Positions 12,601-24,296 of a stretch of 64,000 bases of DNA are shown one piece after another. Made by a program: the position numbers and the translations under genes. The notes beneath the pieces were generated by a model that saw only the letters and a program-made list of their open reading frames with translations, searched no databases and was not told where the DNA came from. Source of the DNA: Ianthella basta (Eukaryota; Porifera; Demospongiae; Verongiida; Ianthellidae); NCBI GenBank assembly GCA_964019415.1, contig OZ025869.1, forward strand, positions 11,240,598-11,304,597, written 5' to 3'. Each line of letters opens with the position of its first letter. The stretch's first letter is position 1.

Positions 12601-15600
12601 AAGAATCAGCAAGATGAGGTGTAATATTGCAAGATTAGGCAAGCTATAGGAAGATGAGGCAAGAAAATGCAAGATGAGGCAAGATATTGCAAGATGAGGC
12701 AAGATAACGCAAGATGAGGCAAAAAAATGCAAGATGAGGCAAAATATAGCAAGATGAGGCAAGATATTGCAAGATGAGGCCAGTAATTGCAAGATGAGGC
12801 AAGAAATTGCGACATGAGGCAAGAAAATGCAAGATGAGGCAAGAATCAGTAAGATAATGCATAATATTGCAAGATTATACAAGATATAGTAAAATGAGGC
12901 AAGAAAATGCAAGATGAGGAAAGATATAGCAAGATGAGGCAAGATATTGCAAGATGAGGCAAGAAAATGCAAGATAAGGCAAGATATAGCAACATGAGGC
13001 AAGAAAATGCAAGATGAGGCAAGAATCAGTAAGATAAGACATAATATTGCAAGATTAGGCAAGATATAGAAAGATGAGGCAAGAAAACGCAAGATGAGGA
13101 AAGATTTAGCAAGATGAGGTAAGAAACTGCAAGATGAGGCAAGATATTGCAAGATGAGGCAAGATATTGCGAGATGAGGCAAGAAATTGCAAGATTAGGC
13201 AAGAATCAGTAAGATGAGACATAATATTGCAAGATTAGGCAAGATAGAGAAAGATGAGGCAAGAAAATGCAAGATGAGGAAAGATGAGGCAAGATATTGC
13301 AAGATGAAGAAAGAAATTGCAAGATAAGGCAAGAAATAGCAAGATGAGGCAAGATATAGCAAGATGAGGCAAGAAAATGCAAGATGAGGCAAGAAATTGT
13401 AAGATGAGGCAAGGAAATGCAAGATGAGGCAAGAATCAGTAAGATGAGGCACAATATTGCAAGATTAGGCAAGCTATAGGAAGATGAGGCAAGGACATGC
13501 AAGATGAGGCAAGATATTGCAAGATGAGGCAAGAAAATGCAAGATGAGGCAAGAAATTGCAAGATGAGCCAAGAAATTGCAAGATGAGGCAAAAAATTGA
13601 AAGATGAGGCAAGAAAATGCAACAAAGGCAAGAATCAGTAAGAGGAGGCATAATATTGCAAGATTAGGCAAGATATAGGAAAATGAGGCAAGAAATTGCA
13701 AGATGAGGCAATAAATGCAAGATGAGGAAAGACATTGCTAGATGAGGAAATATATTGCAAGATGAGGCAAAAAATTAAAAGATGAGTCAAGAAAATGCAA
13801 CAAAAGCAAGAATCAGTAAGATGAGGCATAATATTGTAAGATTAGGCAAGATATAGGAAGATGAGGCAAGAAAATGCAAGATGAGACAAGACATTGCAAG
13901 ATGAGGCAAGAAAATGCAAGATGAGGCAAGATATTGCAAGATGAGGCATAATATTGCAAGATTAGGCAAGCTATAGGAAGATGAGGCAAGAAAATCCAAG
14001 ATGAGGCAAGATATTGCAAGATGAGGCAAGAAAATGCAAGATGAGGCAAGATATAGCAAGATGAGGCAAGATATAGCAAGATGAGGCAAGAAAAAGCAAG
14101 ACAAGGCAAGAAAATGCAAGATGAGGCAAGAAATTGCAAGATGACGCAAGATATTGCAAGATGAGGCAAGAATCAGCAAGATGAGGCATAATATTGTAAG
14201 ATGAGGCAATATATGACAAGATGTATAAGGCAAGAAATTGCAACATGAGGCAAGAATCAGCAAGATGAGACATAATATTGCAAGATTAGGCAAGATATAG
14301 GAAGATGAGACAAGAAAATGCATGATCAGGCAAGAATCAGCAAGATGAGGCATAATGTTGAAAGATGAGGCAAGAAATTGCAAGATGAGGCAAGCTATAG
14401 GAAGATGAGGCAAGAACATGCAAGATGAGGCAAGAAAATGCAAGATGAGGCAGAAAATGCAAGATGAGGCAAAAAATTGCAAGATGAGGCAAGAAATTGA
14501 AAGGTGAGGCTAGAAATTGCAAGATGAGGCAAGATATTGCAAGATGAGGCAAGAAAATGCAAGATTAGGCAAGAATCGGGAAGATGAGACATAATATTGC
14601 AAGATTAGGCAAGATATAGGAACATGAGGCAAGAAAATACAAGATGAGGAAAGATGAGGCAAGATATTGCAACATGAGGGAAGAAATTGCAAGATAAGGC
14701 AAGAAATAGCAAGATGAGAGAAGACATTGCAAGATGAGGTAAGATATTGCAAGATGAGGCAAATAATTAAAAGATGAGGCAAGAAAATGCAACAAAAGGC
14801 AAGAATCAGTAAGATGAGGCATAATATTGTAAGATTAGGCAAGATATAGGAAGATGAGGCAAGAAAATGTAAGATGAGGCAAGAAATTGTAAGATGAGGC
14901 AAAGAAATGCAAGATGATGCAAGAATCAGCAAGATGAGGCATAATGTTGCAAGATTAGGCAAGCTATAAGAAGATGAGGCAAGAACATGCAAGATAAGGC
15001 AAGATATAGCAAGATGAGGCAAGATTATCCAAGATGAGGCAAGTAATTGCAAGATGAGGCAAGAAATTGCGAGATGAGGCAAGGAAATGCAAGATGAAGC
15101 AAGAATCAGTAAGATTAGACATAATATTGCAAGATTAGGCAAGATATAGAAAGATGAGGCAAGAAAATGCAAGATGAGGAAAGATATAGCAAGATGAGGC
15201 AAGATATAGCAAGATGAGGCAAGATATTGCAAGATGAGGCAAGATATTGCAAGATGAGGCAAGATATTGCAAGACGAGGCAAGATATTGCAAGATGAGGC
15301 AAGATATTGTGAGATGAGGCAAGAAAATGCAAGATGAGGCAAGAATCAGTAAGATGAGACATAATATTGCAAGATTAGGCAAGATATAGGAAGATCAGGC
15401 AAGAAAATGCAAGATGAGGAAAGATGAGGCAAGATATTGCAAGATGAAGAAAGAAATTGCAAGATAAGGCAAGAAATAGCAAGATGAGGCAAGATATAGC
15501 AAGATGAGGCAAGAAAATGCAAGATGAGGCAAGAAATTGTAAGATGAGGCAAGGAAATGCAAGATGAGGCAAGAATCAGCAAGATGAGGCATAATATTGC

Positions 15601-17596
15601 AAGATTAGGCAGGCTATAGGAAGATGAGGCAAGAACATGCCAGATGAGGCAAGTTATTGCAAGATGAGGCAAGAAAATGCAAGATGAGGCAAGAAATTGC
15701 AAGATGAGCCAAGAAATTGCAAGATGAGGCAAAAAATTGAAAGATGAGGCAAGAAAATGCAACAAAGGCAAGAATCAGTAAGAGGAGGCATAATATTGCA
15801 AGATTAGGCAAGATATAGAACAATGAGGCAGGAAATTGCAAGATGAGGCAAAAAATGCAAGATGAGGGAAGGCATTGCAAGATGAGGCAAAATAATGCAA
15901 GATGAGGCAAAAAATTGAAAGATGAGGCAAGAAAATGCAACAAAGGCAAGAATCAGTAAGATGAGGCATAATATTGTAAGATTAGGCAAGATATAGGAAG
16001 ATGAGGCAAGAAAATGCAAGATGAGGCAAGACATTGCAAGATGAGGCAGGAAAATGCAAGATTAGGCAAGATATTGCAAGATGAGGCATAATATTGCAAG
16101 ATTAGGCAAGCTATAGGAAGATGAGGCAAGAAAATGCAAGATGAGGCAAGATATTGCAAGATGAGGCAAGAAAATGCAAGATGAGGCAAGATATAGCAAG
16201 ATGAGGCAAGAAAATGTAAGACGAGGCAAGAAATAGCAAGATGAGGCAAGATATAGCAAGATAAGGCAAGAAAATGCAAGATGAGGCAAGAAATTGTAAG
16301 ATGAGGCAAGGAAATGCAAGATGAGGCAAGAATCAGCAAGATGAGGCATAATATTGCAAGATTAGGCAGGATATAGGAAGATGAGGCAAGGACATGCAAG
16401 ATGAGGCAAGATATTGCAAGATGAGGCATAATATTGCAAGATTAGGCAAGCTATAGGAAGATGAGGCAAGAAAATGCAAGATGAGGCAAGATATAGCAAG
16501 ATGAGGAAAGATATTGCAAGATGAGGCAAGAAATTGCAAGATGAGGCAAGAAAACGCAAGATGAGGAAAGAATCAGCAAGATGAGGCATAATATTACAAG
16601 ATTAGGCGAGATATAGGAGGATGAGGCAAGATATAGCAAGATGAGGCAAGATATTGCAAGATGAGGGAAGATATTGCAAGATGAGGAAAGATATTGCAAG
16701 ATAAGGCAAGAAAATGCAAGATGATGCAAGAATCAGCAAGATGAGGCAAGAAAATGCAAGATGAGGCAAGATATTGCAAGTTTAGGCAAGAAATAGCACG
16801 ATGAGGCAAGATATAGCAAGATGACGCAAGATATTGCAAGATGAGGCAAGAATCAGCAAGATGAGGCATAATATTGTAAGATGAGGCAATATATGACAAG
16901 ATATATAAGGCAAGAAATTGCAACATGAGGCCAGAATCAGCAAGATGAGACATAGTATTGCAAGATTAGGCAAGATATAGGAAGATGAGACAAGAAAATG
17001 CATGATCAGGCAAGAATCAGCAAGATGAGGCATAACATTGAAAGATGAGGCAAGAAATTGCAAGATGAGGCAAGAAAATGATAGATGAGGCAAGATAACG
17101 CAAGATGAGGCAAGAAAATGTAAGACGAGGCAAGAAATACCAAGATGAGGCAAGAAATTGCAAGATGAGGCAAGACATTGCAAGATGAGGCAAGAGAATG
17201 CAAGATGAGGCAAGAAAATACAAGATGAGGAAAGAATCAGCAAGATAAGGCATAACATTGCAAGATTAGGTAAGATATAGGAAGTTGAGGCAAGAAAATG
17301 CAAGATAAGGCAAGATATTGCAAGATGAGGCAAGAAAATGCAAGATGAGGCAAACATCAGCAAGATGAGGCATAATTTTGCAAGATTAAGTAAGATATAG
17401 AAAGATGAGGCAAGAAAATGCAAGATGAGGCAAGATATAGCAAGATGAGGCAAGATATTGCAAGATTAGGCAAGATGTTGCAAGATAAGGCAAGAAAATG
17501 CAAGATGAGGCAAGATATTGGGAGATGAAGCAAGATATTGCAAGATGAGGCATAATATTGCAAGACGGGTTAGATATTGCAAGATAAGGCAAGATA
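3655..17596. repeat. Giant 20-bp purine-rich minisatellite, main array
   Basis: About 13.9 kb built from variants of the 20-mer GCAAGATGAGGCAAGAAATT; the last four bases vary among AATT, ATAG, AATG, TATT and ATCA. The plus strand is strongly purine-biased. A marker variant containing GGCATAATATTGCAAGATTA recurs at spacings of roughly 100-400 bp, usually near-multiples of 20, giving a higher-order structure. Blocks are themselves duplicated: about 13220-13650 resembles 15360-15790, and 14205-14400 resembles 16870-17060. Because 20 is not a multiple of 3, all minus-strand frames read the same 20-residue hydrophobic period, producing many spurious ORFs up to 346 codons. Confidence 0.97.
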
Positions 17597-17801
17597 TAGT
17601 GTGGTGATTGCGCAACTATAGGGATTTAAGCATTGGCAGGTGGTTCTATTTATGTGATATAGACCTGAAAAGAGGTCTGATATCACGATATCAAAGCTCT
17701 GATTGCGCAACAGGTCTGACAGAAGGAATGTAATGAAACCAGAGCCAAATGTGCGTACTGTCAGGCGAAGCAGTCTTACCATTTCACTGTGGCCGTGACA
17801 A

Positions 17802-18113
17802 TCAGTGCTGCGGAGGATCTTGACGCTCCAAGAAAAACGTGACCGCTAAAAATCGTCGCCGAAGGAAAGTCAGTTGGACAAGATACATGCGTAAAGGGAC
17901 GTATTCTAGGAACCGAGCACTGAGTCCGGCTCTGTTGCGCGAAACTATGGTGTGGAAGACGCGCAGACACGGTCCATTGAGCGACTTCTTCAGATGACGA
18001 AAACAAAGTCCAGCTGGATGTCGTCGAAAGCTCTCAAATGTGGTTAAAATTGTCCCCTCTAGTTCTGAGTCCGCATCGAAGTCGGTGTTCTGCAAGAAAA
18101 GAAGCGTTTTCAA
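17802..18113 (-). CDS. Hypothetical ORF or first exon within the TIR insert
   Basis: 103-codon minus-strand ORF starting MKTLLFLQNTDFD, just downstream of the CCAAT/CRE cluster in that direction. It is basic, with no motif I recognise. An overlapping frame runs to 17776 and is followed by a good donor (AAATG|gtaaga) near 17778, so this could be the first exon of a spliced transcript that has lost its partners. Base composition is far more CpG-rich than the surrounding satellite. Coding status is doubtful. Confidence 0.25.
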   Translation of the reverse strand: MKTLLFLQNTDFDADSELEGTILTTFESFRRHPAGLCFRHLKKSLNGPCLRVFHTIVSRNRAGLSARFLEYVPLRMYLVQLTFLRRRFLAVTFFLERQDPPQH

Positions 18114-18149
18114 GACTCTCCGTGCAGCACCCTGTCACGGCCACAACCA

Positions 18150-18330
18150 AAACTGCTGACTGTGCATTATTTTGAATTCGGTTCCCTGTAATCTCATTGG
18201 TCAGCGTATCGCCAATAGGCGCGCAGTATTCTCATTGGTCAGCCCTGAAGCCTTTTGTGACGTCACGGAGGCGTCTACTGAATGCAATGGTGACGTAATG
18301 CAGGCGTTTAAGGAATGCAAATGGCGTCGT
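18150..18330. promoter_or_regulatory. CCAAT/CRE promoter-like cluster
   Basis: Two copies of ctcATTGGtcag about 40 bp apart, an inverted CCAAT between them (gccaatagg), a perfect CRE TGACGTCA, and a second half-CRE (gTGACGTAA) 40 bp further on. This density is typical of metazoan CpG promoters and unexpected in a satellite. The motifs are seen directly; promoter activity is inferred. Confidence 0.4.
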
Positions 18331-18403
18331 CGCCTCGGTAAGTATGTAAGCACCTCGGTCCTATATATCGGCTATAAACCTCCCTACCGTACTATATGTA
18401 TTA

Positions 18404-19828
18404 CATGATGTGGCAAGAAATTGCAAGATTAGGCAAGATATAGGAAGATGAGGCAAGAAAATGCAAGATGAGGCAAGAATCAGTTAGATGAGGCATAATA
18501 TTGCAATATGAGGCAAGATATGACAAGATGAGGCAAGATGAGGCAAGATATTGCAAGATGAAGTTAGATATAGCAAGATGAGGCAAGAATTGGCAAGATG
18601 AGGCCAAATATTGCTAGATGAGGCAAGGAATTGCAAGATGAGGCAAGAAAATGCAAGATGAGGCAAGACATTGCAAGATGAGGCAAGAAATAGCAAGATG
18701 AGGCAAGAATCAGCAAGATGAGGCAAGATATAGCAAGATGAGGCAAGAAATAGCAAGATTAAACAAGATAAAGGAAGATGAGGTAAGAAAATGCAAAATG
18801 AGGCAAGAATCAGCAAGATGAGGCATAATATTGCAAGGTTAGGCAAGATATAGAAAGATGAGGCAAGAATATGCAAGATGAGGCAAGATATTGCAAGATG
18901 AGGCAAGAAATTGCAAGACGAGGCAAGAAAATGCAAGATGAGATAAGATATTGCAAGATGAGGCAAGAAATTGCAAGATGAGGCAAAAAATGCAAGATGA
19001 GAGAAGATATTGCAAGATGAGGCAAGAAATTGCAAGATGAGGCAAGAATCAGCAAGATGAGGCATAATATTGCAAGATTAGGCAAGATATAGAAAGATGA
19101 GGCAAGAAAATGCAAGATGAGGCAAGAAAATGCAAGATGAGGCAAGAAATTGCAAGTTGAGGCAATAAAATGCAAGATGAGGCAGGAATCAGCAAGGTGA
19201 AGCATAATATTGCAAGATTAGGCAAGATATAGGTAGATGAGGCAAGAAAATGCAAGATAAGGCAAGATATTGCAAGATAAGGCAAGAATCAGAAAGATGA
19301 GGCATAATATTGCAAGATTAGGCAAGATATAGAAAGATGAGGCAAGAAAATGCAAGATGAGTAAAGACATTGCAAGATGAGGCAAGAATCAGCAAAGATG
19401 AGGCATAATATTGCAAGATTAGGCAAGATATAGGAAGATGAGGCAATAAAATGCAAGATGAGGCAAGAATCAGCAAGATGAGGCAAGAAATTGCGAGATG
19501 AGGCAAGAAATGCAAGATGAGGCAAGAATCAGTAAGATGAGACATAATATTGCAAGATTAGGCAAGATATAGCAAGATGAGGCAAGAATTAGCAAGATGA
19601 GGCCTAATATTGCAAGATGAGGCAAGAAATTGCAAGATGAGACAAGAAAATGCAAGATATTGCAAGATGAGGCAAGAAATTGCAAGATGAGGCAAGGAAA
19701 TGCAAGATGAGGCAAGAATCAGCAAGATGAGGCATAATCTTGCAAGATTAGGCAAGCTATAGGAAGATGAGGTAAGAAAATGCAAGATGAGGCAAGATAT
19801 AGCAAGATGAGGAAAGATATGGGGTGAG
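18404..19828. repeat. 20-bp purine-rich minisatellite, right-hand block
   Basis: Continuation of the same 20-mer array after the 0.8-kb insert. It shares the higher-order pattern found near 4410-4510 and 6160-6260 (a bare repeated gaggcaagatgaggcaag followed by gaagttagatatagc), so the insert interrupted a continuous array. It ends abruptly at about 19828 in ggggtgaggggcgcagg. Confidence 0.95.
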
Positions 19829-19849
19829 GGGCGCAGGACGTTTTGGCTC

Positions 19850-21695
19850 AAGAGCCCTTGTCAACTGCTTACTGCAATATTGCTCATCCAATTTTCCTTA
19901 ATCTACTAGCACAGCTATGAGCCTCTACCAAATCAAATACCTGGATGTACCATAGCAACAGAAAGTTGCAGTTGGGGTCTACAATTCAGTGTATTATGCA
20001 TCTGAGCTGAATTATTATGTACCTTAACTTCACAATCTTTTATAAGTGTACCTGACCAAATATATTATGGTTCACATATGGTACATATAACCCTTGAATT
20101 CATACAGATTATTCATGTAAATAAATATTTCATGTTGCACATCCTCATATACAACTGTGCTAGCAATTTGCATTCGGCCCACCACCCTTTGAACAATACA
20201 TGCCAATAAAAACTTGAAAATACCTGATGTACCCAAATTCACAGCATCGACAAGCGTGTATCAGATAAATGTTCGCAAGCAGTTTGCTTGCCTGTGCAGC
20301 TACATTCCTGGCCCACTGTAATTCTACTGAATGTACAATAACACAGCAATTACAATTATAGGAGTGACATGTTAATAAATAATGAAATATAAGTAATTGT
20401 ATGAGTGCATGACCAGCTGCAATAAGATCAGCTGTTGGAGTCAACATTCAATCATGCATAAAGAGGTGTTCATACCAATGTGATCCCAGGACTGCTGAGC
20501 ATGTGTTCCTTCCTGTAATTATACGTACACTGCAATTGCCAGGGTAGGGAAGGAGAAGTAGACAAACATTGGCTCACTGGCTACACAAGGACTGAGTGGG
20601 TCAAGGGAAGTGTACTGTAGTTTGATGGCTGGCTTGCTAGTTGTGGCGGAAGTTGAATTGGTCCAGTACAGCTTCACATGCATACTTAGCCTTCCGCTGA
20701 TGGGCGGGCCTCTCAGGTTCATGCATATGAGTGAGGGTGCACTGGAGCAGTTGGCTGTACAAGGACTGCAGGGGAAGGGGCTACTGTGCTGCAGCTTTGC
20801 TACCATTTAGCTATCTACTCAGCCTTAATTGCTGGCTGTAGCCGAAGTTAAGGTTGGGTAGGTCTATTCCATGTATATTGGTCACTTGCAATTAGGCAGC
20901 TACATTCTGACACTGCATGACACACCTTAATGCAAATCCTGCTGGCACAGTCATTAATTACCATCATGCCCCTGCATGCATGCTCCGCTTGCCCCCAAAA
21001 TGTTTTACATTCGTCTAGTATAATACATCGCTCACCCTGTGAATAAGCTTAGTACATTCTACAATAATAATCATTTTGGGACATAAATTACTGTCATTTG
21101 CATTTATTGTCCAGCAACAGCAATTATTCCAACCCATACCAAAATATCAAGCTGCTTTACTGATAGTTTACTGCTCTACATAATCTCAATGAATTAATAA
21201 TTTTTCAGCTCCCAAGAGGCCGTCAGGGCAAGCTGTAGAGCAGTTAGTTACAGCTAAATATGTAAAAGACTGCACAATGTCATGCTGAGGTTGAACGGGG
21301 TAAGGCTCATGCAAGTTGATAGAATAATATGAATGCATTTTAGGGCAAAAAAAGGATGTGATGATTGAACATACATAACACAGTGGAACCTGTGTGAACC
21401 AGTGGTCACTGTGTTAGGCGAACATGGCCACTTCTCTAAACAGCCAGCCTGCCTGGCCCCTAATAGCACTAAAACATTGCAATCTACCTCTAGCAGGTGG
21501 GCAGCCACCTTTCTATAAGGGTCTGTTCGAGCAGGGTCATAGAGGTGCATGTGGCTGTCCCAGACATGCAGGTTACGCTGTATATTGTTACAGTATGACA
21601 TGCAAGAATTGAGTTGTGAAATTGTGGCTGCTTATAATCATTATAATTAATTAACACACAGGTAGCGCTAATATTGAAAACTATAATGTCATGAA
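19850..21695. repeat. Duplicated 3' flank of the multi-pass family (copy B side)
   Basis: Closely similar to 55105-56925 downstream of copy C; its last third resembles 62400-63130 downstream of copy E. The shared sequence starts at ttgtcaactgcttactgcaa and ends at ctataatgtcatgaat, where the truncated LTR element begins. Two plus-strand ORFs (20610-20810 and 21424-21612) recur in the other copies. The second lies within a dispersed repeat starting near cacagtggaacc, so I do not call either a gene. Confidence 0.75.
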
Positions 21696-22352
21696 TGTAA
21701 CACCGGGATGCCCACAGTCTCGCTCGAGTAACTCAGTAACTGGATTGACCGCTCAAAGATTAATCTCATGACAACAACTCTAATCAAGATGCTCATGCAT
21801 AGCTTAAATAGTCTCTACAAGTATAGTGTAGTAGTAGTGAGTAGTGATATGTCTTCCAGGAGGATCTCATCATGGTCAACCAATGGTGGCTGCCAGGGAG
21901 GCGCTCTTGGGCCTGTGAGAGTTGGCTGTGCAGGTGACTTGCTGGGTTGAACCCGACGTTGTAGCCTGTTGATGTGAACAACTTTCTCTCTGGATCCATC
22001 TGTGATGCCATATGTTGAGGGACCCTTCTGTGTTTGAATCATCCATCCCCCCTGTGACAAAGTTGTGTTTGTGTGTAATGCTGTATCTTGTAATGCTGTA
22101 GCTGTGTCTGGTGTGTCAGTTATGTGCTGCGTATGTATTGCTTTGTTTGTGTTTGTTAATAATTGATGCTGTATTATGGAGTTGCATGCTTTGTATTATC
22201 TTTTGATGTTTTGCCCTGTTTCCTGTGCATGCTTGTAATTAAATGATCTTTGTAGTGCTGTGGTTCTGTTGTGATTGAATCTCTGACGTTGAGACCTGTT
22301 GTCGTCCTTGCCCCGAGATCGAAACGCGCCCTACTATGCTCGAAACGTCACA
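21696..22352 (-). repeat. 3' LTR of truncated Ty3/Gypsy element
   Basis: Read on the minus strand the segment runs from TGTGACGTTTCGAGC to GGTGTTACA, with short imperfect inverted ends (TGTGAC/GTTACA). A polypurine tract (GGTGGGAGGGGG) lies immediately before it on the minus strand at 22353-22364. Only this LTR is present because the 5' side of the element is missing, so no LTR pair or target duplication can be checked. Confidence 0.65.
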
Positions 22353-22493
22353 CCCCCTCCCACCGAGGACTCAGTTTTCCTGCTGTAGGTATGGATAACC
22401 ACACAGGTTCTCCAAGTTCAAATGAACGAGGCTGGCAGCCCTGATCAAATGCATGCTTCTGGCGAGCACCTGCCTGCGTCAGAGAAGCATCCA

Positions 22494-24296
22494 CTAAGTC
22501 TTCAGTTGTGCAAGCTTAGTACGTAGCTGGCATTGATAAGTACCGGCATCGAAAGCAGAAATGGGTGGCAAATCAGAGAAGTGAGGAGAGCGCCCAAACA
22601 TAAGTTCAAATGGGGAAATACCTGTAGAGGAGTGAGCTGAGGTGCGATATGCAAAGAGCATCAAGGGAAGGAATCGCTCCCAGTCAGCCTGGTCAGTGAC
22701 ATACACCCTCAGCATTTGTAACAAGGAACGGTTAAAGCGTTCTACCATTCCATCACCTTCTGGATGATATGCTGTTGTACGTGATTTGTGAATGCCAAAA
22801 GTGGCGAGAGTCTGCTGCAACAGGGTGCTTTCAAAGTTCTTGCCTTGGTCAGAGTGCAGTACTTCTGGCATACCATAGGTACTGAAGACCTGCACCAATG
22901 CATTCGTGATTCTATCCGTCGTCTGATCTGGAAGAGGGACAGCCTCCACCCACTTTGTAAAGTAATCTTGTATGACAAGCAAGTAGCGGTTACGGTTGTA
23001 CGATGGGGGAACTGCAAGGACATCAACTGCCACCATCTGCCATGGGCGACCAATGGGGATACTTGTCATAGGTGCTTTGGACGGACTTGGCAGCTTTGCT
23101 TGTTGACAGCTGGAACACTCCTGACAATGTCTAACAACATCTTCATACATAGAAACCCAGTAACCCTGCTGACGAGCTTTCTCCAAGGTTTTGTCTATGC
23201 CTAAGTGTCCAGCTCCAGGGGCATCATGAACTTGCCGCAGCATGGATTGTCGCAAGGTGATGGGAATGATTGGGACCGTCACAATATCTTCAGTGGGACC
23301 TGGTCTGTACTGGCGGCAGACCACACCATCAACCATGGTAAGTTGGGACCAAAGCTGACCATACCTACGAAGAGGTTGTTGCTGCCACATGGCCGATTGT
23401 GGACGAATCTGGTTGGACTTGAGAGCTTGCCAAATTATTTGAATGTGGGGATCCTGTTTCTGTTCGTGCTGCAGTTCATCCTTGGGGTAGGGAACACAAG
23501 ATGTGGCAGCACTCACATGGGCATGCGGCATTCGCCTGGAGAGAGCATCAACATTCCCATGTTGTGCACCTTTGCGATAGACAATGTGGAAATCAAACTC
23601 TTGTAGCGCCAGTGCCCATCGAGCCAGTAGTCCTTCCATTTTCTGCCCTGACAACCATTGAAGTGGAGCATGGTCAGTAATCAGGTTGAAGGACCTGCCC
23701 AGTAGGTAGTGGCGGAACTGCTTCACACCATACATAATAGCGAGGCATTCTCGTTGGATAACACTGTAGTTTTTTTCAGCTTCACTGAGGGCCCTACTCG
23801 CATATGCAATGACCTGACCACCTTGTTCTAGAATGGCTCCCAGTCCTGAGGCACTAGCATCTGTCAGCAAGTGGAAAATAGGTGCATCTGTACCAAAGCA
23901 GGGGTAAGCCAGGATAGGGGCCTGAGTCAGTTTCTCCTTTAACAGCTGAAAGGCATTCTGGCAAGATGAGTCCCACACAAATGGACTGTCCTTCTGGGTT
24001 AGCAGGTTGAGCGGAGCTGCAATGTCAGCAAAATTCTTCACATACCTGCGATAGTAGGATGCCAGTCCCAGGAAGCTCTTCAGCTCCTGCAGTGTGGTCG
24101 GTGTAGGCTAAGAACGGATGGCCTCACTTTTTTGATCATCTGGTGACATTCCATCGGCTGAGAAGATATGGCCTAAGTAGGCCACTTTGGACAAACCCAA
24201 CCAACACTTCTTGCCCCGGAGTGTGAGCCCTGCCTGTTGCAATCGCTCAAAGATTTCACGTAGGTGTGCTTTGTGCTGCTCAATAGTCGCTGAGAG
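22494..24296 (-). pseudogene. pol: Ty3/Gypsy pol remnant (RT end, RNase H, integrase)
   Basis: An open stretch of about 515 codons from 24041, preceded in the same frame by a stop (TAG near 24108) and more RT sequence (RGKKCWLGLSKVAYLGHIFS, GMSPDD). RNase H residues are visible: LLTDASASGLGA, QRECLAI, LITDHAPLQWL and NVDALSRR. The integrase has an HHCC-like finger (GHLGIDKT, then HCQECSSCQQAK) and a DDE core: D in MVAVDVLAVP, D in HSDQGKNFES, E in HPEGDGMVERFNRSL. Catalytic residues survive, but the gag, protease and RT palm regions are gone and a stop interrupts the frame, so it cannot move on its own. Confidence 0.85.

Larger units (their letters stand above)
17597..18390. mobile_element. 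TIR-bearing CpG-rich insert inside the minisatellite
   Basis: Unique sequence splitting the satellite. The left end reads TATAGTGTGGTGATTGCGCA; the right end, reverse-complemented, reads TATAGTACGGTAGGGAGG. These are imperfect terminal inverted repeats, with TA at each edge as possible target duplication. A shorter relative with the same ends lies at 52416-52592. The interior has two ATTGG (CCAAT) boxes, a perfect CRE (TGACGTCA) at about 18258 and a minus-strand ORF. It is either a DNA transposon derivative that captured a promoter, or a non-autonomous element. No transposase motif was seen. Confidence 0.5.
21696..24296 (-). mobile_element. 5'-truncated Ty3/Gypsy LTR retrotransposon
   Basis: Minus-strand order is reverse-transcriptase C-terminal part, RNase H, integrase, polypurine tract, LTR. 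Compared with copy C, the junctions fall at 21695/21696 and about 24296/24297, and about 168 bp of host sequence (equivalent to 56926-57093) is missing. That missing piece includes the last codons of the multi-pass exon. The insertion, or a later deletion, therefore truncated both partners. Different family from the element at 27732-32130. Confidence 0.85.

Noticed and set aside
3621..17592. Dozens of minus-strand ORFs (up to 346 codons) of MPHLAISCLIL type
   Set aside because: All are translations of the 20-bp minisatellite, identical in three overlapping frames, with no splice or start context.
3655..19828. CRISPR-like array
   Set aside because: Repeats are contiguous with no unique spacers, no cas genes, and the window is eukaryotic.
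20519..20806. Minus-strand ORF shared with 55734-55943
   Set aside because: Shared only because the 3' flank is duplicated; the frame is shortened by indels in the second copy.
21424..21612. 62-codon plus-strand ORF conserved in three places (also 56649 and 62867)
   Set aside because: It lies in duplicated flank that contains a dispersed repeat; conservation of the frame follows from recent duplication, and no splice sites or domain are visible.
23205..23606. Plus-strand ORFs across the two Gypsy elements
   Set aside because: Antisense shadows of the integrase, RNase H and RT coding strands.
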